From: Clarkia xantiana subsp. parviflora
Lineage: Eukaryota > Streptophyta > Magnoliopsida > Myrtales > Onagraceae
Assembly: GCA_036873135.1 (NCBI GenBank)
Contig: JAPTYO010000005.1
Location: forward strand, 15,788,166-15,852,165
DNA: 64,000 nt
Reading direction: 5' to 3'
Each line of letters opens with the position of its first letter. Position 1 is the first letter of the stretch. Shown piece by piece: positions 23,236 to 33,561 of the stretch. The position numbers and the translations under genes are program-made. Below the pieces are notes generated by a model. The model was not told where the DNA came from and ran no database searches. It saw only the letters and a program-made list of their open reading frames with translations.

Positions 23236-24605
23236 GAAATTATTTTATATAGTTAATGTTACTTGGTGGCTAAGTTTAATATTTTTAATAGATTTAAAAC
23301 CCTACTTGGGCCACAAGTAAACATTTTAGCCCAACCTTTTAAATTTTAATTGTTGGGCCGGTCCAATATGTTAAACTAGGACGAAATTAACTCGAACTAG
23401 ATTTTCTCAATCGGTACGACTTATTCGGGTCGGGTCAGACCGAGGTAATTAAGTGGATCTAACTGAACCGGTTTTGAGTGTTGAACCGAACCGAACCCTA
23501 TTTTCTTGGACCGGTTCGGACCGAACCAGATTTTTAAATTAAAACCGGAACGAATCGAACCGGATTTTTCGGACCGGACCAGATTTTATGAACAGGACCG
23601 AACCGGAGCTAAACGGACTGAAATTGACTGAACCGAACAATGTTTTCTAGACCGAGGGAGGTCAAGTTTTAATATCCAAATGTTTTTGAACCTCGAAATG
23701 GACTACACAGTGCTCATAGGGTTGTTAACATTTATACCTTGTTTCGATTATGGGGATGGATCTCGGAGATACATGTTTTTGGGACTGGTTAAATTAGTGG
23801 GCTGAATTGCAATTGATTATCATTCAGTATATATTTATGCATGATTAGAACTGTTGTCTTGACTGAGTCAAGCTAGCTGTATATTACATGTTGTGGGCGG
23901 AGCCCAGGTTAATTATATGGTATGTGCACTAGAATAGACATGCTGTGATGGTTGAAAATGCCTAGGATTCATGTCTAGAAGCTTGCGTGATTGAATATAA
24001 GCATGAATTGCAAATCAGCCCCTGATGTTTAACATGTTTGAAAACCAGTCGCCAAATATGTATGATTGATGTGGATGTTACATGTTTGACACGTATGCTA
24101 GAATGTTAAGGATGTAGTTGCGTTTGATAATTTACTTAAAAGTAGATTATAAATGCAAGCATGAGTTCAACGGAACATTAGATGCATGACGCGTAAGCAT
24201 GTATGTGGTATGAATGATGAATTTTACTAGCATATGATAATTTGCATGGATTGTAGAATTGTGCATGCATGAGTGAATTCATCAGAATGATTTTTCCAAA
24301 ACAAAAAAGACCTTGGGAAAGCTATGATCGAGTATGCTTATTTTAAAATTCCCGTTCCAGTAATTTGCGATTAAAACCGTTTTAAAAGACTGGTATATTG
24401 GATAGAAGACGACGATAGTGTGAACTCTTTCACAGCCATCTTCTATTGGTTTACTGGTGGTCGGTTGGTTTAGATGACTGAGGAATCACTATCTGTCGGA
24501 CTCTATCTTAATAGATATTTGATGTATGCAATTCTTTCTCAAAATGTTATTGTCTCCCTGATTATGCATGATTATCATCGTGTTTAGTAACGAATTATAG
24601 CATAG
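22546..24605 (+). other. Co-A leader with AT microsatellite and ACCGAACC tract
   Basis: A 2-kb untranslated leader. The first half is very AT-rich and holds an almost pure (AT)n run at about 23155-23229. Positions 23400-23640 are built from repeated GAACCGGTT, ACCGAACC and GGACCGG words. The last 600 bases carry the blocks shared with Co-B, Co-C and Co-D. No ORF is credible. Confidence 0.65.
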
Positions 24606-25172
24606 ATGACAACATCTTGTGCTGATGAGCTTTTGAATGAGATAAACAATGACTCGTGGAGAAAGCGCATTATTGCACTGTTGGAGGACAATAACCTTTC
24701 AGGTCACATTCAGAAATCCATGAGCTACCCAGCAGCTGGTCTGACCAAGGACCTAGCATATGCCCATTTTAAGTTGGAACAAGATGACAAGAAAGCGAAG
24801 GAGATTCTGCTATCTGAGATCTCTCAGGAATTCAATGATGAGTATGAGAATGTTCCGATTGCAAAGGAAATTTGGGATGCCCTCTTCCTGAAATACGGAA
24901 ACGGCATGGCAGCAATCATGCACCCACTCATACCTGCCTTGGAAGAAAGCTTTAATAGCTACAACAAAAGTTTACTGGAAAAAGTATATGTTCTTCTTAG
25001 CGTTTTGAAACCACTGGAGCAAGAAGGTCAGATGGGTGAATGGGATAAAATTCAAGCCATCATCGGGGCCCTTCCGAAGTCTTGGAGAGCAGCCAAGGCT
25101 TTACTAACTGCTAGTGGTTCTGTGTTGGATCATGCATTGGTGCTGAAATTCATCGAGATGGAACAAGCTTGA
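24606..25172 (+). CDS. Co-A gag (UBN2 type)
   Basis: An open frame of 188 residues starting MTTSCADELLNEIN. It has the features of copia gag: a Trp near the start (SWRKRI), an acidic and Lys-rich middle, AKEIWDALFLKYG about residues 91-103, and L..LKPLEQEGQ about 138-148. The frame stops at 25170-25172 after EMEQA. A usual plant copia gag goes on to a CCHC zinc knuckle. Here the next 45 bases are in another state, and the continued frame from 25218 shows only a basic KGKK stretch, so the zinc knuckle is missing or decayed. It would form the particle shell. Confidence 0.7.
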   Translation: MTTSCADELLNEINNDSWRKRIIALLEDNNLSGHIQKSMSYPAAGLTKDLAYAHFKLEQDDKKAKEILLSEISQEFNDEYENVPIAKEIWDALFLKYGNGMAAIMHPLIPALEESFNSYNKSLLEKVYVLLSVLKPLEQEGQMGEWDKIQAIIGALPKSWRAAKALLTASGSVLDHALVLKFIEMEQA

Positions 25173-26620
25173 CTGAAACCAGTACCGGGACGAGCTGGGC
25201 AAGGAAAGAGGAAGAGAATGAACAAAGGAAAGAAACAACAGGCTGTCGACAATAAAACGTTGACAAAGCCTAAACCTGGCAATCTCCGACTAAAATCAGA
25301 GATAGTTTGCTGGAACTCCAGTCCACGCCGAATAGGCGAAGGTACAGGGTCCAGCAAATTGCATTCTGAAAAGGTATGCGACGTTGGTTATGAAATGGAA
25401 GCTCTTGTTTCCACAACTATCGTTTTAACTGACTCAAATCATTCTTGGATTCTTGACTCAGGTGCGACAGACCACATAGCCAACGACAAAGGACTGTTTG
25501 CCATGATTAGACGATTGCCAAAGGATTCTTAAAGGATATACATTGGCGACAACTCACAAGTTGAAGTCATAGGAGTAGGGAACTGCAAATTGTCTATGCA
25601 CAATGGCAGGACCATGCTACTTGAAAATGTCCTGTTTGCTCCTAGAATCCGTAGAAATGTTGTTTCTGTTTCAGCTCTTATGAATAATAATTAAATTTTA
25701 TCATTTGAGAAGAATTTTTTCGTATTAATAAAGGCAATATGTTCTTTGGGCATGCCTATTCCTCTTTTGGTCTCTTTATCATGGATCTGAATGGTAGCAT
25801 ATATACGAATATAATGTATGCATTGTCCTCCAGGGAAGCAGAGACTGATGCAGTCGGATGGCATGCGAGGCTGGGACACATAAGCTATGATAGGGTCCAT
25901 TCATTAGCCCGAAGAGATATTTTTCCTGGTACCAGCAATGTGACTAAACTCACTTGCCATGATTGTCTAGCTGGGAAATCCACCCGCAAACCATTTGGAG
26001 AAGCTCAACGAGCAGTATATCCATTGCAGTTAATTCACTCCGACGTCCGTGGACCACTGAATGTAACCGCTAGGAATGGAAAACGATACTTCGTAACTTT
26101 CATTGACGACTATACCCGTTACGGGTTTACTCATTTTATTACTCGTAAATCTGAGGCAATAGATTGCTTTAAAAACTTTATAAACCTTATAGAGAATCAA
26201 CAGGAGGGGAAGGTGAAAACCTTACGCACTGATAGAGGTGGAGAATATCTCTCTAATGAGTTTGATAATTTGTGCAAAAAAAGAGGGATAGCCAGTCAAA
26301 CGACAATCCCCAACACACCACAGCAGAATGGTGTGGCTGAACGTCGTAATCGAACTCTCCTGAACATGGTCCGAACCATGATGTCGCAGGCACAATTACC
26401 TATCTCCTATTGGAGTGATGCGTTATTGACTGCCACTCATGTAGCAAACCTTGTCCCAACCAAAGCGGTAGACACAACGCCCTATGAGCTATGGCATGGT
26501 AGAGAATTAAATCTCACAAGATTGCGAACTTGGGGTTGCGTTGCCTATATACATACGAATGAAAGCCGTTTCGGCAAGTTGGGACCCAGAGGACTATAGA
26601 GTATCTTTATTAGATATTCG
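25173..26620 (+). pseudogene. Co-A protease and integrase remnant
   Basis: After the gag stop the frame 25218-25532 ends with a retropepsin signature, LDSGATDHIAN, near 25454-25485. A second frame from about 25739 to 26599 carries the pre-integrase zinc region (WHARLGH then CHDCLAGKS) and the integrase core. Its three acidic residues are visible in HSDVRG (about 26038), RTDRGGEY (about 26227) and AERRNR (about 26339). The C-terminal part ends with TPYELWHGREL and WGCVAYIH, then a stop at 26597-26599. Breaks near 25530, 25690 and 26600 prevent a single polyprotein. Confidence 0.8.
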
Positions 26621-29443
26621 GAGAACTCTAAGGGTTACGTATTTGTGTCAGCTCAAGAAAACGGAGGCGTGGTCGAACATGAATCCAGAGACTTGACTTT
26701 TCTTGAGGACGAATTTCCAACGCTTGGAGAAATCAAAACAGATGAGGTATTGACTGAACTAGAGCAGGATATCATTGATGATCAGGTCCCACTTACTTCG
26801 AGTGGGAGATTTGAACCAGCAACTCAAGTGAATAACATGGTCAATGAGAATGGGAACATTTTCGTTATAAATCCAGTGGGAGGAATAAACCCTACCACAC
26901 TCACTGTTGCTGCAGAGATGATTCAAGTTGAACCTGATAATCATGTTGTCGAACTAATACCACAACCACCGATACTACCCATTGTTTCCAGTGGGAGTGT
27001 GTCGACCAACTTGGTTCCAGGTCCTAGTGATCAAGGAATTAATCTCGGAGATAGGATCCCGAGACCAAGAGGTTGACCAAGGAAGGTTGTTGGAGAAGGT
27101 TCGAGCACTGCACTTGTTCCCAATGAGAATGATGCTCTAGTCAGAAGCATTGTTCCAAGTGGGAGTACTGTTCAGAGTCAAGATGGGAACAACCAGCTTA
27201 GACGTAGTCAAAGGCATAAAACTTCTCCTAAGAAGTATCCCATCGAAAGAGGATAAATCTTCACTCTAACATCTATTGACGAACCTGTAACGGTTCAAGA
27301 AGCGTTGGAAGGACCTCAGGCAAAGGAATGGAGGAATGCAATGGAAGAGGAAATCACGTCAATGAAAGCCAATTCGGTATTGTCTTTAGTTGATTTACCT
27401 GATGGGAAAGGCCATAGGAGCCAAGTGGGTTCTCAAATTGAAACTCACCGCTGATGAGAAGGTCGAGTGATACAAAGCTCGACTTGTTGAAAAAGGATAT
27501 ACTCAACTTAACAGAGTGGAATTTGACGACACCAACCGTGCGTTACACCACAGTACGGGCCATTCTGGCCTTGGTCGCAAGTCTCGATCTCGAGCTGCAC
27601 CAAATGGATGTTAAGACCGCATTCCTCCAAGGAAACCTGGAGGAAGAGATCTACATGGAACAACCAGAGGGTTTCATTACTCCTGGTAACAAACGTAAAG
27701 TTTGTAAACTCCAAAGGTCCATATACGGTCTTAAACAGTCGTCTCGGCAATGGTACCGCAGATTCCACGAAGAATCGTAGGAAACAGATTCGTGAATCTT
27801 CACGAGGATCCGTGCTTGTATTATAAGACCTCCGGGTCTAAGTATATATTAACCTTATACGTGGACGACATACTCATTGCTGAAAACGACGTGAGTTTCA
27901 TGAACAAGTCAAAGTTCTGGTTAGCATCTGTATTTGAGATGAAAGACATGGGAGAGGCCACGTATATCTTGGGCATTTAAATTGCTAGAGATCGTGCTAC
28001 CAGGAAATTGTGTCTTTCTCAGGAAGCCTATATCAACAAATTGTTGAAAAGGTTCAGATTACAGGATGCCAAACCCGTGGATATGCCGATAGTATTTGGG
28101 TGCGCACTATCAAAACGTGACGGCCCCAAGAACCTGGCAGAGCGCGAACAGATGAAGGGTGCAGAGTATTTAAGCATGGTTGGTAGTCTGATGTACGCCA
28201 TGCAATGCACCCGTCCCGATATCTGTTACGTCGTGGGCCTATTAGCACGTTTCCAATCAGATCCTGGCTATCAACATTTAAAGGCTGTAAAACGAATAAT
28301 TCGTTATCTGAAAGGTACTGCCAACTATGCTCTGTGCTATGAGGGCGGGAAGTTAGAATTGGCCGATTACAGTAGTGACACCGACCATGGTGGCGATTTG
28401 GATGATCGTAAGTAGGGATGGCAACGGGGCGGGTTTTCGCAGCCCCGGACCCGCCCCGCGGGTCGGCCTGGCTGACCCGGCCCCGGCCAAATGGCCCTTT
28501 CGGGTCGGGTCAACAATCCCGCGGGTCGACCCGCGGGGCCCCGACCCGCCTCGCCATGTGAACAATTTTTTTTTTTTTCACTTTTCAATATGAAATACAA
28601 TTTTTTTTTGTCAAAATATTACAATATATAAATTCAAAACTTAAATCTAACACCAATCAAATATAAACAATAAACACATCAAATTCATTACAAATTCAAA
28701 TCCAAACACCAAATTAACAAATCCTAATAATCTAAATATACATCTATTTGTAATTTAGTCCATGTTATTTATATATGTACTATATTAACCATATTGTTTA
28801 GTAAATGTTAGATCATATTAACATAAAAAAAAATTAAAAAAAATTTTTTATATATATATGCATTTCGGGGCGGGTCTACGGGGCCCCGAGTCTCTAGACC
28901 CGGACCCGCCCCGACCCGACCCGGACCCGACCCGTGACCCTCGGGTCGGCGGGTCAAAACCGGGTCGGGGCCCCGCGGGTCAGCGGGGCCCCGAGACCCG
29001 TTGACATCCCTAATCGTAAGTCCACCACAGGAGGAGTATTTCTCCTTGCTAATGCCGCCATTTCATGGAAGAGCAAGAAGCAAACCTGTGTCGCACTGTC
29101 TACAATGGAATCAGAATTCGTAGCTCTCTCTAAGAATGCACAGGAAGCAGCCAGGCTGAAAAGGCTTCTAACTGCGTTGCTTGGTGGTGACGTCGGAAGT
29201 AAACCTATAAAGGTGTCCTCCGACAGTCAGGCAGCTATTGCAGCAGTTAAGAATCCGAAGTACCATAGTAGGACCAAACACATTGATGTGAAATATTTCT
29301 ATGCTAAATCGACGGTAGAAGACAATATAATCACTATAGAATACTTTTCCTCTGATAATATGATTGCAGACCCATTAACTAAGCCACTACGCAGGGAGAT
29401 ATTCGAAAAGCATGTAAAACTGCTTGGATTGCGTAGGGTTTAG
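26621..29443 (+). pseudogene. Co-A hinge, reverse transcriptase and RNase H, split by a MITE
   Basis: A Ser/Pro/Asn-rich hinge (26645-27240) is followed by RT pieces: VKTAFLQGNLEEEIYMEQPE near 27610, SIYGLKQSSRQWYRRF near 27720 and the catalytic LYVDDILIA near 27855. IARDRATRKLC and GSLMYAMQCTRPDICYVVG follow near 27985 and 28185. RNase H begins before the MITE insertion (ELADYSSDTDHGGDLDD) and resumes at 29021 with STTGGVFLLA, ending PLRREIFEKHVKLLGLRRV at 29443 in an open frame. Stops or frame changes lie near 27075, 27250, 27470, 27780 and 27980. Confidence 0.8.
28413..29012. mobile_element. hAT-type MITE, 600 bp
   Basis: Flanked by a perfect 8-bp target duplication, atcgtaag (28405-28412 and 29013-29020). 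Ends are TAGGGATGGCAAC and GTTGACATCCCTA, an imperfect inverted pair of hAT form. The ends are strongly GC-rich (CGGGTC and CCCCG words) around an AT-rich core. No transposase is encoded, so it needs one in trans. It splits the RNase H codons of Co-A cleanly: removing it with one duplication copy restores the frame across the site. Confidence 0.93.
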
Positions 29444-30236
29444 AAATGGCATGTATCTGTGATAACATTTTGATATTAGAAAGTTACATTTTGTAAGCGA
29501 AAGAATTGCAACTGAGTTTATGATCAATCGACGCAATCCTCTGCCAAAACTATGTCGAATGTAGGCCTTACCTAGTCACGCAGGTACGGTCGTCTTGCGG
29601 TGGAGGGAGGCCTCTATAATGCAAGGCTGGCTAAGAATCAGGGGGATAAACCTGATTACACAGAACGATTATCTATTGTCGAAGTAACTCGACATGATCT
29701 TCGTCCTGCAAATCACCATGATGAACTCCATTCGTCATAAATCCACATTTTGGGCCAGATGAAAATCTGTGATAGTATGATTGACATATCCCATTCCTGT
29801 TAACCCAAAAGGTTCAGGTTTGCTATCAACGCGTGCTTCATACTACGCGTGCCATGTACGACCACGGGATCACAGCTCAGTTGTGCTAGGAAAAGAATCC
29901 TCGTGATTCTGGCGGGTGCAAACTTCTTCACCACGAGCGTGTGATTGATCCCGGGAACCTTTTGAAGAAGCACCCAAAGTATCCTAATGGACTCAGAACT
30001 CATACCTAAGGCCAGGCTCAATGCTCCCTTCCCGGCGTACGAGCGTAGTGCTGAACAAAAAGGTCCAGTGACCAAGTCCTTGGAAACCTGTTGGGTTTGA
30101 CTAAGGGTATGAGCGATGGGGATGGTCTTGAATTCACTAGGTGGCCACCAGCCGGATATTAGTTGAAGGTTGTGAATGATTGTACGGATGCCCTTGTAAG
30201 GTTGTGAACACTTGTACGGATGCCCTGGAACAATTT
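29444..30236 (+). other. Co-A 3' untranslated region, truncated
   Basis: Matches, in opposite orientation, the 3' region of Co-C from 30240 to about 31090. There is no conserved ORF. It ends about 300 bases short of where the polypurine tract and 3' LTR should begin, judged against Co-D. A 33-base piece near 30164-30196 is repeated at 30198-30224. Confidence 0.65.
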
Positions 30237-30265
30237 TGGGCATCCGTACAAGTGTTCACAACCTT
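30198..30265. repeat. Palindromic Co-A/Co-C junction
   Basis: A perfect 27-bp inverted repeat (arms 30198-30224 and 30239-30265, starting AAGGTTGTGAACAC) encloses a 14-base loop (30225-30238). It is the centre of a much longer, imperfect inverted repeat, because the two flanks are the 3' untranslated regions of oppositely oriented elements (about 29800-30224 and 30239-30690). Confidence 0.85.
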
Positions 30266-31089
30266 CAACTAATATTCAGTTGGTGGCCACCTTGTGAACA
30301 CAAGATTCGGTGAATTATGGCTGAACATGACCATCCCCATAGCTTATACCCTTAGTCTAACTCAACCGGTTTCCAAGACGTGGTCACTTGGCCGTTTTCT
30401 TTGGCTCTACGCTCTTACGCCGGGAAGCGAACATTGAGCTAGACCTTAGGTATAAGTTCTGAGTCTGAGAGGATACTTTGGGTGCCTCTTCATAAGACAC
30501 TCGGGATCAATCACACACTCAAGGTGAAGAAGTATGCGCCCTTTGAATCATAAGGATTCTAGCTAGCACAACCGAGCATGACCCCGTGGTCGAACATGGC
30601 ACGCGTAGTATGAAGCACGCGTCGATAGCACACCTGGACAAGCCAGGGGTGGGATATGTCAATCATGCTATTGCAGAGTCTTTCATCTGGCCCTGAATGT
30701 GATTTTAATGACAGACAGAGTCCAACACGGCGATTTACAAAACGAAGATTAAGTCATGCTATAAGCGTGACCAAGTTATCGTTTCGTTTAATCAGGTTTA
30801 ACCCCTAGGTTCTTAGCCAATCTTGTTGTGGTAGAGGTTCCCCTCTCCTACAAGATGACCGTGCCTGTGTGACGAGGCAAGGTTCACATCCGACTGAATT
30901 TTGGTGGAAGAGTTTTACCTCTTCCTACGACTTAGTTTATAGACCGTAAAATACGATGTTATTTATCATTATGACGTCGATAGATTATATACTCAATTTG
31001 CAATTCTTTTATTCAATCGAAATATTATTTCAAACGTCAAAATTCCATCACTCATACAAGCCACTTATTAAGAGCTACGTAATCCAAGC

Positions 31090-32831
31090 AGTTTTACGTG
31101 TTTTTCGAAAATTTCTCTAGGTAATGGCTTAGTTAATGGGTCTGCGACCATATTGTCTGTGGACAAGTATTCTAAAGTGTGATTATATTGTCTTCCTCAA
31201 CAGATTTGGCATAATTGTATTTCATATCAATGTGTTTGGTCCTACTACGGTACTTTGGATTCTTAACTTCTGCAATGGCTGCCTGACTGTCGGAGTATAC
31301 CTTAACAGGTTTGCTCTTCTTGTCAGTGCGAATTAATGCAGTAAGAAGCCTTTTCAGCCAAACTGCTTCTTGTGCGTTTTTAGAAAAGGAAACAAATTCT
31401 GATTCCATAGTGGAAAGTGTGACACAAGATTGCTTCTTGCGTACCCATGATATGGCAGCATCAGCAAGGAGGAAAACTTCCCCTGTGGTGGATTTACGAT
31501 CGTCCGGATCGCCACCGTGGTCGGCGTCACTATAACCAGTCAATTCGATTTTTCTGCCCTTATAGCACATAATATAGTTGGAAGTACCTTTCAGATATCT
31601 TATATTTCGTTTTACGGCCTTTAAATGTTGATAGCCAGGATCTGATTGGAATATTGCTACTAGGCCCACAACATAACATATGTATTGCCGAGTACATAGC
31701 ATGGCGTACATTCGACTTCCTACCATGCTTAGGTACTCTGCATTCTTCATCTGTTCACGCTCCTGCTGGTTTTTCGGGCCATCATGCTTTGACTGCGCGC
31801 ACCCGAACACAACCGGCGTATCCACGGGTTTAGCATCGAGCATTCTGAATCTTTTCAACAGTTTTTTGATATATGATTCTTGAGATAGACACAATCTCCG
31901 GGCGGCACGATCTCGGGCAATTTTAATGCCTAATATGTACGTGGCGTCTCCCATGTCTTTCATCTCAAATGCTAATGATAACCAGGACTTTGATTTGTTC
32001 ATGAAACTCATATCGTTTGCAGCAATGAGTATGTCATCTACGTATAAGATTCATGAAACGCAGGGATCCTCGTGAAGATTCACGAATCCGTTTCCGACGA
32101 TTTCCTCGTGGAATCTGCGATACCATTGCCGAGACGATTGTTTAAGACCGTAAATAGATCTTTGGAGTAAACTTTACGTTCTTTTGCCAGGAGTAATAAA
32201 ACCCTCTGGCCGCTCCATATAGATCTCTTCATCCATGTTTCCATGGAGAAATGCGGTTTTTAACATCCTTTTGATGCGGGCTCGTGATCGAGGCTTGCTA
32301 TAAGGGCATGGATGGCCCTAAGTGTGGTGTAACGCACAGTTGGTGAGTATGTTTCATCAAAGTCCTCTCCATGAATTTGGGTATATTCTTTCGCAATCGT
32401 TCGAGTTTTGCACCACTAAAATTTTCCATCAGTAGTGAATTATAAAATTTCACTTTCAAGCTCCGTGGTTAGCAGATTAATCAACTGAAGACCAAAACCG
32501 AATATGTTCTAATTTAGGCATTTTCATCCTCCATTGTTTTCCTCCATTCCAACGTTTGAGGTTCTTCCAATACTTGCCAAACCGTCACCGGTTCGTGAAC
32601 GAATGTCTCACTTGATGGGTACTTCTTAAAAGAAGTTCGTTGCCATAGACTAAGTCTAGGTTCGATAATCTCATCTTAAGACTGATCGTTACTCCCACTC
32701 GGAATAATGCTTCTTTTCGGAGCATTACTACCACTGGGAAAAATGGCGGTGCTTGAACTTTTGGTCTACAACTTTCTTAGAATGACCTCTTAGTCTCAGG
32801 ATTTTACCTCCGAGATTTATTCCTTGATCAC
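31090..32831 (-). pseudogene. Co-C RNase H, reverse transcriptase and part of hinge
   Basis: The longest open part, 31172-32011 (279 residues), covers the end of RT and RNase H: MKDMGDATYILGIKIARDRA, PVDTPVVFGCA, IELTGYSDADHGGDPDDRKS, SDSQAAIAEVKNPKY. A frame change near 31170 separates it from the C-terminal EYL..LTKP segment. Upstream (32012-32500) lie RT pieces with several deletions, including loss of the YVDD neighbourhood and a deleted step near 32285. The hinge (32640-32831) is cut by Gy2. Confidence 0.75.
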
Positions 32832-33526
32832 TGATGGGTTCGACTACAGCCGTTGGGCCCTTTAATGGTGAGGAAACGGCAAATAGGGCCGGTGGGCCCT
32901 AAACGAAGGCCAAGATGGCCCAGACAAAGGATCCCGACGAAGAGAGCCCGAGGATGAAAGGTCCCGACAGAGTCGGACCCGACAGGCGAGTTGAACGCTC
33001 CCGACGAGATGCCTCTGAGTAGGCCCCGATGACGAATCCCTGAGAACAATAGGCCCTATCACGATGACGAGGGGCCCCGAGCGGTGACACAACGAGATAA
33101 CTCTGGAGTCCCCGATGTTAGTCGGGACTCGTTATCAGAGGATAAGGCCGAAATACGCGGGGCGTGGCCGAGATACGCGAAACGTGGTTAAGATACACGG
33201 AGCGTGGCCGAGATACGCGGGGCGTGGCCAAGATAAGCGAGATCACACCCGAGATACACGGGATACGGGCTAACCATCCCCAATGGTTCACCAGGTAACT
33301 GAGGTATCTCTTCGCCTATAAAAGGGCAAGAGGTCACCTCAGATCACTTACGTTGAAATACCTTACTTGAGATTACTGCTTGCCAGTCCGTACGAGATAC
33401 TCATTTAAGCATCGGAGAGGGATTCTGGGTCACCGCCTGGTCTATCCCCTCTTGCAGGATTGCGTGGAGCGAAGGAGCTAGGATCGTCATCAAAGACCGT
33501 ACCGGAGTTCCACCGTGATCCAACAT
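32832..33526 (+). repeat. 5' LTR of Gy2
   Basis: Starts TGATGGGTTCGACTACAG and ends GTGATCCAACA. TATA box CCTATAAAAGGG near 33315. GAGATACGCG-type repeats at 33150-33270 and the AAGCATCGGAGAGG segment are shared with Gy1. Confidence 0.9.
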
Positions 33527-33543
33527 TGGCGCCGTCTGTGGGA
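33527..33543 (+). promoter_or_regulatory. Primer binding site of Gy2
   Basis: TTGGCGCCGTCTGTGGG, identical to the Gy1 site, directly after the LTR. Confidence 0.75.
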
Positions 33544-33561
33544 AACTAACAAAAAGTTGAT

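Larger units (their letters stand above)
21934..30236 (+). mobile_element. Ty1/copia element Co-A, 3' LTR missing
   Basis: This plus-strand copia element has a 5' LTR, a primer site for initiator tRNA-Met, a 2-kb leader, gag, protease, integrase, RT and RNase H in the usual order, and about 0.8 kb of 3' untranslated region ending in the palindrome at 30198-30265. A hAT MITE splits its RNase H region. It begins inside the leader of Co-B, so it most likely inserted there. The bases before it are atcac, but with the 3' end gone the target duplication cannot be confirmed. It is the only copia copy here with integrase. Confidence 0.85.

Noticed and set aside
29800..30243. ORF of 147 residues on the minus strand
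   Set aside because: It lies in the copia 3' untranslated region; other copies do not keep it open.
30050..30420. Inverted repeat as a microRNA precursor
   Set aside because: It arises from two oppositely oriented transposon 3' regions; a hairpin RNA may form, but nothing indicates a miRNA gene.
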